Assembly (NCBI GenBank): GCA_002084385.1
Contig: NBLS01000089.1
Location: forward strand, 1-5,785
Length of the DNA stretch: 5,785 nucleotides
From: Desulfobacteraceae bacterium 4572_19
GTDB lineage: Bacteria > Desulfobacterota > Desulfobacteria > Desulfobacterales > NBLS01
Reading direction: 5' to 3'
The notes below the pieces were generated by a model that worked only from the letters and a program-made list of their open reading frames with translations, was not told the DNA's origin and did no database searches. The position numbers and the translations under genes are program-made. This document shows, one piece after another, positions 1 through 5,512 of this stretch. The stretch's first letter is position 1; every line of letters starts with the position of its first letter.

Positions 1-1452
1 GATATTGCAAAAGGAGAAATTTGGGGCTCCGAACAGGCATTTCAAATGTATGGTATTGAGAGGACTTCCCCTTATTTGCCCTTAAATGAAGTTGAAGCAT
101 GTATCCCAGATGCACAAAGAGTAAATGAGGCGTTGGTAAACCTGATTCAAAAAAATAAAAAATACGATATAGAGTTTGAGGTTCATAGAAAAATTGATGG
201 AAAAGTTATTTTAATTCGGTCTGTAGCAGAATTGGTTTTTGATAATGAATGCCCGGTAAAAGTATTGGGTGTAATTCATGATATTACCGAGCAACGAAAA
301 ATTGAAGACCGACTCAAACAATCACAAAAAATGGAATCCATTGGCACACTTGCAGGTGGTATTGCCCACGATTTCAATAATATACTTTTTCCCATTACAG
401 GACATGCCGAACTGCTGTTAGAAGACATCCCACAAGACAGTCCATTTAGGGATAGTATTAATCAAATCTATACCAGTGCAATGAGAGCCGGTGAATTAGT
501 AAAGCAAATTCTTACATTTTCCCGTCAGGATACAAATGGGTTAGAAGTGATGAAAATGCAACCGATTATCAAGGAAGCGTTAAAATTTATCAGATCTACA
601 ATTCCCACAACAATCGAAATCAAACAGAATATAAACCCTGACTGTGGTGTTGTGAAAGCTGATCCTACCAAAATTCATCAAATCATAATGAACCTTGCCA
701 CCAATTCATATCATGCAATGGAGGATACCGGAGGAACGTTAACAGTCAGTTTAAGAAAAATAAAGCTTGGACAACTTGATCTAATTGGCCATGATATGAA
801 ATCAGGTGACTATATTTGTTTAACTGTAGCTGATACAGGTGTGGGGATGGATAAAGTTTTAATAGATAAAATTTTCGATCCGTTTTTTACAACCAAAAAA
901 AAAGATAAAGGTACAGGAATGGGTTTGTCTGTTGTTCACGGTATTGTTAAAAATATGAATGGAGTTATCAAAGTTTACAGCGAACCCGGACAAGGAACTG
1001 AATTTCATGTGTATTTACCGATGGAAAAGAGTTCTTCTGAAAAACAGGTAACCAACTTAAAAATGGAAATTCAAGGTGGTACAGAACATATTTTACTTAC
1101 AGACGATGAAGAGTCGATTCTTATAATGATAAAAAAAATGCTGGAGCGTTTGGGCTATAAAGTTACTTCTTATACCAATAGTATTGAAGCTCTTGACTCT
1201 TTCCGTGTAGCACCTGAAAAATTTGATATGGTAATTACTGATATGCAAATGCCAAACATGACCGGCGATAAATTTGCGGCCGAGTTAATTAAAATACGTC
1301 CTGATATTCCAATATTACTTTGTACCGGATTTAGTGAAACCATGTCTGAAGAGAAAGCTATATCTTTGGGTATTAACGGCTTTTTATTAAAACCAATGAT
1401 AATGAAAGATCTTTCACAGAAAATACGTGAAGTTCTCGATAAAAAAAAATAG
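1..1452 (+). CDS. Hybrid sensor histidine kinase (PAS-HisKA-HATPase-REC), 5' end outside the window
   Basis: The frame is open from base 1 and reads PAS-like sequence (DIAKGEIWGSEQAF) before the first ATG at base 46, so the gene begins upstream of the window and that ATG is internal. Counting codons from base 1, residues 1-95 are the end of a PAS sensor domain closing with the usual DITEQRKIED. An H-box AGGIAHDFNNIL follows, with phospho-accepting His123 (bases 367-369). The HATPase has an N-box (NLATNSYHAM), a G1 box DTGVGMD, an F-box FDPFFTTK and a G2 box GTGMGLS. A C-terminal receiver spans about 363-480, with the acidic pair in LTDDEE, phospho-acceptor Asp414 (VITDMQMP), a Thr in LCTGF and Lys464 (FLLKP). 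Every catalytic motif present looks intact. The role is autophosphorylation in response to an unknown PAS-sensed signal, with transfer to its own receiver. The stop overlaps the ribosome binding site of the next kinase, suggesting co-transcription. The ligand and output are not visible. Confidence 0.93.
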   Translation, partial: DIAKGEIWGSEQAFQMYGIERTSPYLPLNEVEACIPDAQRVNEALVNLIQKNKKYDIEFEVHRKIDGKVILIRSVAELVFDNECPVKVLGVIHDITEQRKIEDRLKQSQKMESIGTLAGGIAHDFNNILFPITGHAELLLEDIPQDSPFRDSINQIYTSAMRAGELVKQILTFSRQDTNGLEVMKMQPIIKEALKFIRSTIPTTIEIKQNINPDCGVVKADPTKIHQIIMNLATNSYHAMEDTGGTLTVSLRKIKLGQLDLIGHDMKSGDYICLTVADTGVGMDKVLIDKIFDPFFTTKKKDKGTGMGLSVVHGIVKNMNGVIKVYSEPGQGTEFHVYLPMEKSSSEKQVTNLKMEIQGGTEHILLTDDEESILIMIKKMLERLGYKVTSYTNSIEALDSFRVAPEKFDMVITDMQMPNMTGDKFAAELIKIRPDIPILLCTGFSETMSEEKAISLGINGFLLKPMIMKDLSQKIREVLDKKK

Positions 1453-1456
1453 GAGG
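1451..1456 (+). promoter_or_regulatory. Ribosome binding site AGGAGG that fixes the start of the second kinase
   Basis: A perfect AGGAGG overlaps the TAG stop of the first kinase (1450-1452) and lies 9 nt before GTG 1466. A second in-frame GTG follows at 1469. The further upstream in-frame GTG at 1427 would place this site inside the coding sequence, so 1466 is the better start. The stop/RBS overlap implies translational coupling of the two kinases. Confidence 0.8.
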
Positions 1457-1465
1457 TATAAAATA

Positions 1466-2743
1466 GTGGTGCAAAACGACAGTAATGCGAAGAAGTATCA
1501 GCAACTTATAGAAGATAAAAAAAACCTTGAAACATTGGTGAATATAAAAACAAAAGAACTTGCAGATATCAATAAAAAACTTAAAAATGAAATAACTGAA
1601 CGAAAATTAATAGAGGCAAAGTTTCGGGATAGAGTAACAGCGGTTCAACTTGTTTTACGCGATATTACAGAACGCAAGCAGGTTGAAGATTCGTTAGCAA
1701 GGGAGGTTTCGTTTCGAACTACTTTGATTGAAGCCTTACCATATCCTACCATGGTGATTAATAAGGATAGAATAGTTATTTTTGCCAATAAGGTTGCACG
1801 TGATGTAGGTGCCAAAATTGGAGGAATTTGCTGGCATGATTTTGGACGTAGCGATTATATCTCCGAAAAAGATAAAGAGTATATAAATCAGCATAAAACA
1901 ATAAAAGGTTTGTGTAGCCACTGTACTTTTTGTCTTGCTGATAAAGCTCTTGCGGAGTTAAAAACATGTATAGCACCAGAAGTTAAAGCTTTTGGAAGAA
2001 TATTTGAAACCTATTGGATTCCTATATCAGATAACTTGTACTTGCATTACGCCCTTGATATTACCGAGAAAAAACAGACTGAAAAACAACTCTTGTCATC
2101 ACTTAATGAAAAGGTAATACTCCTTCGTGAAATCCACCATCGAGTAAAAAATAATATGCAGGTTATCGTGAGTCTGTTGAGAATACATAGCAGAAGAGTC
2201 AAGGATGTAAACTTAAGAAAAGTTTTTGAGGAGTGCAGGGACAGAGTTAACGCCATGTCCTTGATTCATGAATTACTGTATCAATCTGAGGATCTGTCCC
2301 AAATAGATTTTAAAATTTATCTTAAAAAACTTTGCCGGAACTTGTGCGGTGCATATGAAACTTTAAACAAAAATGTTATATTAACGGTGAAACAGTGTAG
2401 CGTTAAGTTGGGTATAGATCAGAGTGTTGCAATAGGAATGGTGATTACTGAATTGGCTTCCAATGCATTTAAACATGCTTTCCCCACGGGCAAAAAAGGA
2501 ACGGTTGAAATTAGTTTGTTTGAACTTGATGAAAAGAGCGTACAGTTGGTTATTAGGGATGATGGAAAAGGTATGCCACCTGAGATAGATATTATGAACG
2601 CACAATCACTTGGATTACAGTTATCTGTTGCCACTGTAATATCAGAACTCGGTGGAAGTATTAAGATGGAGCGGAACAAAGGTACGCAGTTTACTATTTG
2701 TTTTAAACATAGAAAGGTTGAGTCTAAATTTTTACCAAAGTAA
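1466..2743 (+). CDS. PAS-containing sensor histidine kinase, HisKA_2 family
   Basis: This is a 425-residue soluble kinase starting at GTG. Residues about 10-65 are Lys/Glu-rich and probably coiled coil (IKTKELADINKKL). They run abruptly into RVTAVQLVLRDITERK, which is normally only the last strand and linker of a PAS domain. A complete PAS follows at about 83-200; it holds a CxxCxxC cluster (Cys150, Cys153, Cys156) plus Cys122 and Cys168 and ends in ALDITEKKQ. The dimerisation/H-box reads LLREIHHRVKNNMQ, typical of HisKA_2, with His225 as the likely phospho-site. The HATPase has N-box Asn333 (ELASNAFKHAF), G1 box DDGKGMP (Asp366) and SLGLQLS. There is no transmembrane segment or receiver, so phosphate must pass to a separate regulator; the receiver encoded next at 2791 is one candidate by position. 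The Cys cluster might bind metal, haem or an Fe-S centre, or sense redox, but that is inference. Confidence 0.92.
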   Translation: MVQNDSNAKKYQQLIEDKKNLETLVNIKTKELADINKKLKNEITERKLIEAKFRDRVTAVQLVLRDITERKQVEDSLAREVSFRTTLIEALPYPTMVINKDRIVIFANKVARDVGAKIGGICWHDFGRSDYISEKDKEYINQHKTIKGLCSHCTFCLADKALAELKTCIAPEVKAFGRIFETYWIPISDNLYLHYALDITEKKQTEKQLLSSLNEKVILLREIHHRVKNNMQVIVSLLRIHSRRVKDVNLRKVFEECRDRVNAMSLIHELLYQSEDLSQIDFKIYLKKLCRNLCGAYETLNKNVILTVKQCSVKLGIDQSVAIGMVITELASNAFKHAFPTGKKGTVEISLFELDEKSVQLVIRDDGKGMPPEIDIMNAQSLGLQLSVATVISELGGSIKMERNKGTQFTICFKHRKVESKFLPK

Positions 2744-2790
2744 TAAATAACGTACTCTATTAAAATTTTATAAAGATTAAAGGGAAAATA

Positions 2791-3423
2791 ATGAAACCTG
2801 CAAAAGTTATGATCGTTGAAGATAACACTACAATAGCAACAGACTGTAGTGAGTGCCTATTAAGTCTTGGTTACAAAATTACATCAATTCAGGCTTCGGG
2901 TGAAGAGGCAATTATAAAAGCACAGACTGAATTGCCGGATGTAGTTTTAATGGATATTCATCTACGAGATAACATGGATGGGATTACGGCTGCAGAACAA
3001 ATTTATAATCAATTTCAAATTCCAGTTGTATTCCTTTCGGCTTATGGTGACCGTGAATTGCTTGAACGGGCAAAAAAAGTCGGTTCATTTGGATATCTTA
3101 TCAAACCTTTTGAGGAACGTGAATTATATGTTACTCTTGAAATGGCACTTTATAAAGCAAAAACTGAAAAAAAACAGAAACAGATGGAATCTCAGATTCA
3201 ACTGTTACAAAAAATGGAATCAATCGGCACACTTGCAGGTGGTCTTGCCCATGATTTTAATAATCTTTTATATATAGTCTTGGGTAATATTAATCTGGCA
3301 GAAGATAATTTACAAAATGGTAACATGGCATTGGAAAATCTGAAAGAAGCAGGGGAAATCTGTTTGCAAGCAAAAGAACTGACAAAAAAACTGCTTGTTT
3401 TTTCAAAAGGTGAAAGAGAGTAA
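2791..3423 (+). pseudogene. N-terminal half (REC-HisKA) of a broken hybrid histidine kinase
   Basis: The reading frame encodes 210 residues from an ATG with AAAGGG six bases upstream. Residues 4-120 are a receiver with all key positions: Glu10/Asp11, phospho-acceptor Asp55 (VLMDIHL), Ser83 (FLSAY) and Lys105 (LIKPF). A coiled linker (KAKTEKKQKQMESQ) leads to H-box AGGLAHDFNNLL with His154, and the frame stops just after the second dimerisation helix (KLLVFSKGERE). No ATP-binding domain is encoded in this frame, so the product cannot autophosphorylate by itself. The rest of the kinase resumes in another frame at about 3420. Its H-box DNA closely resembles that of the first kinase (18 identical bases, GGCACACTTGCAGGTGGT), which points to paralogy. 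The intact receiver could still be phosphorylated by the HisKA_2 kinase 47 bp upstream, so a functional residue of the gene is possible. Confidence 0.8.
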
Positions 3424-4108
3424 TCTTACATTAATTTCAGGGAAATATGTAAAACTATTATTTAAAGATCAAGGATTTGGTATATCAAAACAAAATATTG
3501 ATAAAATATTTGATCCTTATTTTTCAACAAAAGAGAGGGGTACTCAAAAAGCTCAAGGGTTAGGTCTTGCAATTTGCCATGCAATTATTACCCATCATAA
3601 TGGTTTAATCACGGTAAAATCCGAAATAGAAAAAGGTACTACTTTTGCAATTTATCTGCCGGCATTTATTTCCAAAAAATCTGATTTAAAAAAGCCGATA
3701 AAAAAACAAGTGGTAAAACCATCTGTTATTAATAAAGAAAAAATTCTTTTAATGGATGATAATCAAGGTATAAGAACTTTTCTGCACAAGGTAATTATCA
3801 GGTTGGGGTATGATGTGGAAACCTGCATTGAAGGTAACGAGGCTGTTGATATTTATACAAAAGCTATGAACTCAAAAAAACCATTTAATGCCGTGATTTT
3901 AAATCTATCCAATCAAGTTGGAATGGGTGGTCAAGAGACCATGAAAAAACTTCTTGAAATTGACCCTAACGTTAAAGGGATTTTAAGTACAGGCTATTTT
4001 AATGATCCAATAATTAATAATTTTCGTGCATATGGTTTTTCAGGATTTATTACAAAACCTACACCGATAAGTAAATTAACCGAGGTTCTCAGTAACGTTA
4101 TTTCGTAA
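3395..4108 (+). pseudogene. C-terminal half (partial HATPase-REC) of the same broken hybrid kinase
   Basis: This frame is +1 relative to the preceding half and overlaps its end; the only early starts are TTG 3395 and GTG 3410, without a convincing ribosome binding site. Homology to kinases begins around SGKYVKLLFKDQGFGIS. That is the second half of a HATPase with G1 (DQGFGIS), F-box (FDPYFSTK) and G2 (GLGLAI), but no N-box or ATP-lid start. A linker then leads to a receiver at about 115-237 with MDDNQ, LSTGY and FITKP. The phospho-acceptor position is Asn170 (AAT, 3902-3904) in AVILNLSNQVGMGG, where this family normally has VIMDLTIPGGMGG, so the receiver cannot be phosphorylated conventionally. 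An N-box-less ATPase plus a substituted receiver indicates decay after an out-of-frame deletion. Translation by coupling from the upstream half cannot be excluded. Confidence 0.8.
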
Positions 4109-4123
4109 TCGTTCACGAACAAG

Positions 4124-4152
4124 AAATGTGATTTTTCGGTAATTTCACATTT
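4124..4152 (+). other. Short stem-loop after the kinase genes
   Basis: AAATGTGA (4124-4131) and TCACATTT (4145-4152) are perfect 8-bp inverted arms around a 13-nt loop, 16 bp after the stop codon of the last kinase fragment. The stem is AT-rich and no T-run follows, so it is a poor intrinsic terminator. It may act in mRNA 3'-end stability or be incidental. The 12-base motif GTAANCGTTCAC occurs on both sides of it (4105-4116 and 4153-4164). Confidence 0.35.
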
Positions 4153-4178
4153 GTAAGCGTTCACAAGTGCCTTAGGGT

Positions 4179-4292
4179 TCGCAAAAAAATAAATTGTATT
4201 TCTTGGATGTTGAGATGCCTGATTGGGTTACGTTGTCGCAAAAAAATAAATTGTATTTCTTGGATGTTGAGATGCCTGATTGGGTTACGTTG
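4179..4292 (+). repeat. Perfect tandem duplication of a 57-bp unit
   Basis: Two identical 57-bp copies lie head to tail, 4179-4235 and 4236-4292. Each begins TCGCAAAAAAATAAATTG and ends GATTGGGTTACGTTG. The identity is exact, so the duplication is recent or kept homogeneous. No long open frame runs through it, because each copy has stops. Four bases before copy 1 (AGGG, 4174-4177) are also matched in inverted form beyond the third copy (CCCT, 4388-4391). Copy 1 is therefore probably the original outer arm, with the 57-bp unit duplicated inward afterwards. Confidence 0.95.
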
Positions 4293-4386
4293 TTAAAGTG
4301 TAGGAATACTATCGTATTTTGAGCTTTCACAACGTAATCCAATTAGATATATCAGCGTTTAAGAAGTACAAGTTATTTTTTTGCGA
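4236..4386 (+). terminator. Long imperfect hairpin between convergent genes, possible bidirectional terminator or structured RNA
   Basis: Copy 2 (4236-4292) pairs with the inverted copy (4330-4386). The 37-nt centre continues the helix with T4293/A4329, AAAG (4295-4298) against CTTT (4324-4327), and an inner hairpin AATAC-TATC-GTATT (4305-4318). The foot of the helix carries A7 on one side (4240-4246) and T7 on the other (4376-4382), the arrangement seen in bidirectional intrinsic terminators. It lies between converging genes ending at 4108 and 4391. The stem is far longer than an ordinary terminator, so a palindromic mobile element or stable RNA is an alternative. The identical copy 1 could compete for pairing with the same arm. 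Confidence 0.5.
4330..4386 (-). repeat. Third, inverted and diverged copy of the 57-bp unit
   Basis: Read on the - strand, 4386 to 4330 aligns without gaps to the 57-bp tandem unit with 46 identities. Both ends are fully conserved (TCGCAAAAAAATAA and TTACGTTG). The differences cluster in the middle. Eight of the 11 are of the kind that gives G-U pairs when the + strand RNA folds copy 2 onto this arm. It ends five bases before the stop codon of the 111-residue gene at 4391-4393. Confidence 0.9.
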
Positions 4387-4390
4387 GCCC

Positions 4391-4726
4391 TTATATTCGC
4401 ATATAAATATAATCTATAGCTACCCATGTTCTGTCAAGTAGCTCAAAATAATGACCGTTGTTAATTTCTGGATTTTCAGAATCTTGAATAAGTTTTTCTT
4501 TCCCACCTTCTGATGCCTCGATCAATACAGGTTTTTGAAATGCTTTTATGAAATAGCGTATTTCTTCTCGAAGCTCATCTGGAGTCTCCCCCATTGGTAC
4601 GACAGGTGATGCTGTCCATTTATCGATGATTCCGTTATCATCATAATAAACTTCATGGACTTGATAAGTATGCTCATCTGTTTGTTGATGATGTTTGTGT
4701 ATTACTCGGTGATTCCAGTGGGCCAT
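4391..4726 (-). CDS. Conserved-type hypothetical protein, 111 aa
   Basis: The start ATG (4726) has GGAG about seven bases upstream (AGGAGAAAATATG). The protein opens MAHWNHRVIHKHH and then has a pattern I associate with short conserved hypothetical proteins in many bacteria: HEVYYDDNGIIDKWT, then PVVPMGETPDELREEI, then AFQKPVL. After this come a charged linker (EASEGGKEKLIQDSENPE) and a short tail, ELLDRTWVAIDYIYMRI. There are no transmembrane segments, no signal peptide and no recognisable catalytic motif. It lies 16 bp downstream of mazF on the same strand, so it is probably co-transcribed with the toxin-antitoxin genes, though a shared role is not shown. Its stop directly abuts the inverted-repeat element, so the C-terminus may have been altered by that element; this is speculative. 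Function unknown. Confidence 0.8.
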   Translation of the reverse strand: MAHWNHRVIHKHHQQTDEHTYQVHEVYYDDNGIIDKWTASPVVPMGETPDELREEIRYFIKAFQKPVLIEASEGGKEKLIQDSENPEINNGHYFELLDRTWVAIDYIYMRI

Positions 4727-4742
4727 ATTTTCTCCTGTTATT

Positions 4743-5195
4743 TCAACAATAGCTATAATGTTGTTTTTGATGGCAAAAACAAAGATATAGGGGCAAAAAA
4801 CATCTATTTTTGGAATAAAAACTCTTAAATTTCAGCGGTCTTGCATGGCCCGACCCCAATATATATTTGCAGGCATCTAATATTGAAAGTACCTCTGCAA
4901 GTAACTTTTCATTGCTATGTTCTATTCGTTTAATTCTACGAGAACGAAAATCTACAGATTTAACCTGTTCAACCATAATGAATCCGGTTAGTTTACTACT
5001 TTTCGACATAGGAACGTGAAAGGGGAATTCACGATCAGTATTAGTAATCGGACACACAATAGTCATGCCAGTAGTACTGTTAAAGAGTTTTTTACTAACA
5101 ACAAATGCTGGTCGGCGGCCTTTCTGCTCATGGCCAGACTGTGGATCGAAAGTGAATGCAACAATATCACCTTGATGCGGAATATAAATCGGCAT
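4743..5195 (-). CDS. mazF: MazF/PemK-family endoribonuclease toxin with an unusual C-terminal extension
   Basis: This is an mRNA-cleaving toxin of a type II module, neutralised by the MazE encoded just upstream. Residues 1-114 follow the MazF fold: GDIVAFTFDPQSGHEQKGRRPA, where Glu23 and Arg28 sit at the E. coli Glu24/Arg29 positions; then MTIVCPITN with Thr51 at the E. coli Thr52 position; then VEQVKSVDFRSRRI. The catalytic pair is therefore intact. Family members usually end at about 110-115 residues, here at ILDACKYILG. The frame continues about 36 residues as a Cys/Tyr/Phe-rich tail (ending KQHYSYC) that looks like read-through of former intergenic DNA. The ATG directly follows the mazE TAA (TAAATG), with AAGAGG upstream, so translation is coupled. 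The tail may affect folding or activity, but that cannot be judged from sequence. Confidence 0.93.
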   Translation of the reverse strand: MPIYIPHQGDIVAFTFDPQSGHEQKGRRPAFVVSKKLFNSTTGMTIVCPITNTDREFPFHVPMSKSSKLTGFIMVEQVKSVDFRSRRIKRIEHSNEKLLAEVLSILDACKYILGSGHARPLKFKSFYSKNRCFLPLYLCFCHQKQHYSYC

Positions 5196-5444
5196 TTACC
5201 AGACCTCTTTACCAACTGGATTTCCCCAGTCAACTTCACTATTTTGATAATTTTCAGGAATGTCCATTACAAGTTCTTCAAGTTTGTAACGTCCACGTAT
5301 TTTCTTTGCTGGTGCGACTATAATCACATCATTTTCTACCGAAAGATTCACCTCATCACCAACCTGAATTTGTGCTTCTATCAGGATATTTTTTGCAAGA
5401 CGAATACCCTGACTATTTCCCCATTTTTGAATTTTTGCAAGCAT
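5196..5444 (-). CDS. mazE: MazE antitoxin (AbrB/MazE-type DNA-binding)
   Basis: This is an 82-residue antitoxin that binds and inhibits MazF and usually represses its own operon. The N-terminal swapped-hairpin DNA-binding domain reads MLAKIQKWGNSQGIRLAK, the MazE signature, followed by VGDEVNLSVENDVIIV. The C-terminal toxin-binding tail has RYKLEELVMDIPENY and ends EVDWGNPVGKEVW, the classic MazE terminus, so the protein looks complete. The start at 5444 is preferred over an in-frame ATG at 5489 because AGAGGT (5451-5456) lies six bases upstream and the extra 15 residues do not resemble the family; that upstream DNA encodes the start of vapC in another frame. The stop is immediately followed by the mazF ATG. 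Its position just inside a truncated vapC suggests the module was joined here by recombination. Confidence 0.93.
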   Translation of the reverse strand: MLAKIQKWGNSQGIRLAKNILIEAQIQVGDEVNLSVENDVIIVAPAKKIRGRYKLEELVMDIPENYQNSEVDWGNPVGKEVW

Positions 5445-5512
5445 ATTTTTACCTCTATTAGGTCTGTGAATAAATCCAGCAAAATACAAGAATCAATAAA
5501 TATATCATTCAT
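5381..5512 (-). pseudogene. vapC: VapC-type PIN-domain toxin remnant, truncated after about 17 codons
   Basis: An ATG at 5512-5510 overlaps the vapB stop by one base (TAATG), the usual vapBC arrangement. It begins MNDIFIDSCILLDLFTD, which matches the first strand and helix of VapC PIN-domain ribonucleases and includes the first catalytic Asp (Asp7). Recognisable homology stops at about 5462. The frame then runs through the mazE ribosome binding site and out of frame through mazE (LIEVKICLQKFKNG) to a TGA at 5383-5381, giving 43 codons in all. The other three or so acidic active-site residues and the rest of the roughly 130-residue domain are absent, and I do not find them elsewhere in the window. 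The toxin is therefore dead. Alternatives: a short fusion peptide without function, or a leader that couples vapB and mazE translation. Confidence 0.75.
5451..5456 (-). promoter_or_regulatory. Ribosome binding site of mazE
   Basis: AGAGGT on the - strand, six bases before ATG 5444. It lies just downstream of the point where recognisable VapC coding sequence ends (about 5462), so mazE appears to have brought its own translation signal with it. Confidence 0.7.

Noticed and set aside
1427..1465. Upstream GTG start at 1427 for the second kinase
   Set aside because: It would overlap the first kinase and place the perfect AGGAGG inside the gene; GTG 1466 lies 9 nt after that site.
2744..2790. Separate promoter between the second and third kinase genes
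   Set aside because: The 47-bp gap is AT-rich but shows no -35/-10 pair with acceptable spacing; read-through from the upstream gene is simpler.
2978..3277. 99-residue + strand frame inside the third kinase
   Set aside because: It overlaps the receiver and H-box coding sequence in another frame and has no recognisable protein features.
3395..3423. Programmed +1 frameshift joining the two halves of the third kinase
   Set aside because: A shift at the run of T and A bases would join the frames, but the N-box half of the ATPase would still be absent, so no complete kinase results. Deletion explains it better.
4124..4170. Intrinsic terminator directly after the kinase genes
   Set aside because: The 8-bp stem is AT-rich and no T-tract follows; kept only as a stem-loop.
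4179..4386. CRISPR array
   Set aside because: The repeats are 57 bp, directly abutting without spacers, one copy is inverted, and there are no cas genes.
5445..5489. Longer MazE start at 5489
   Set aside because: The added residues (MYFAGFIHRPNRGKN) do not resemble the family and are the vapC N-terminal DNA read in another frame; AGAGGT supports 5444.
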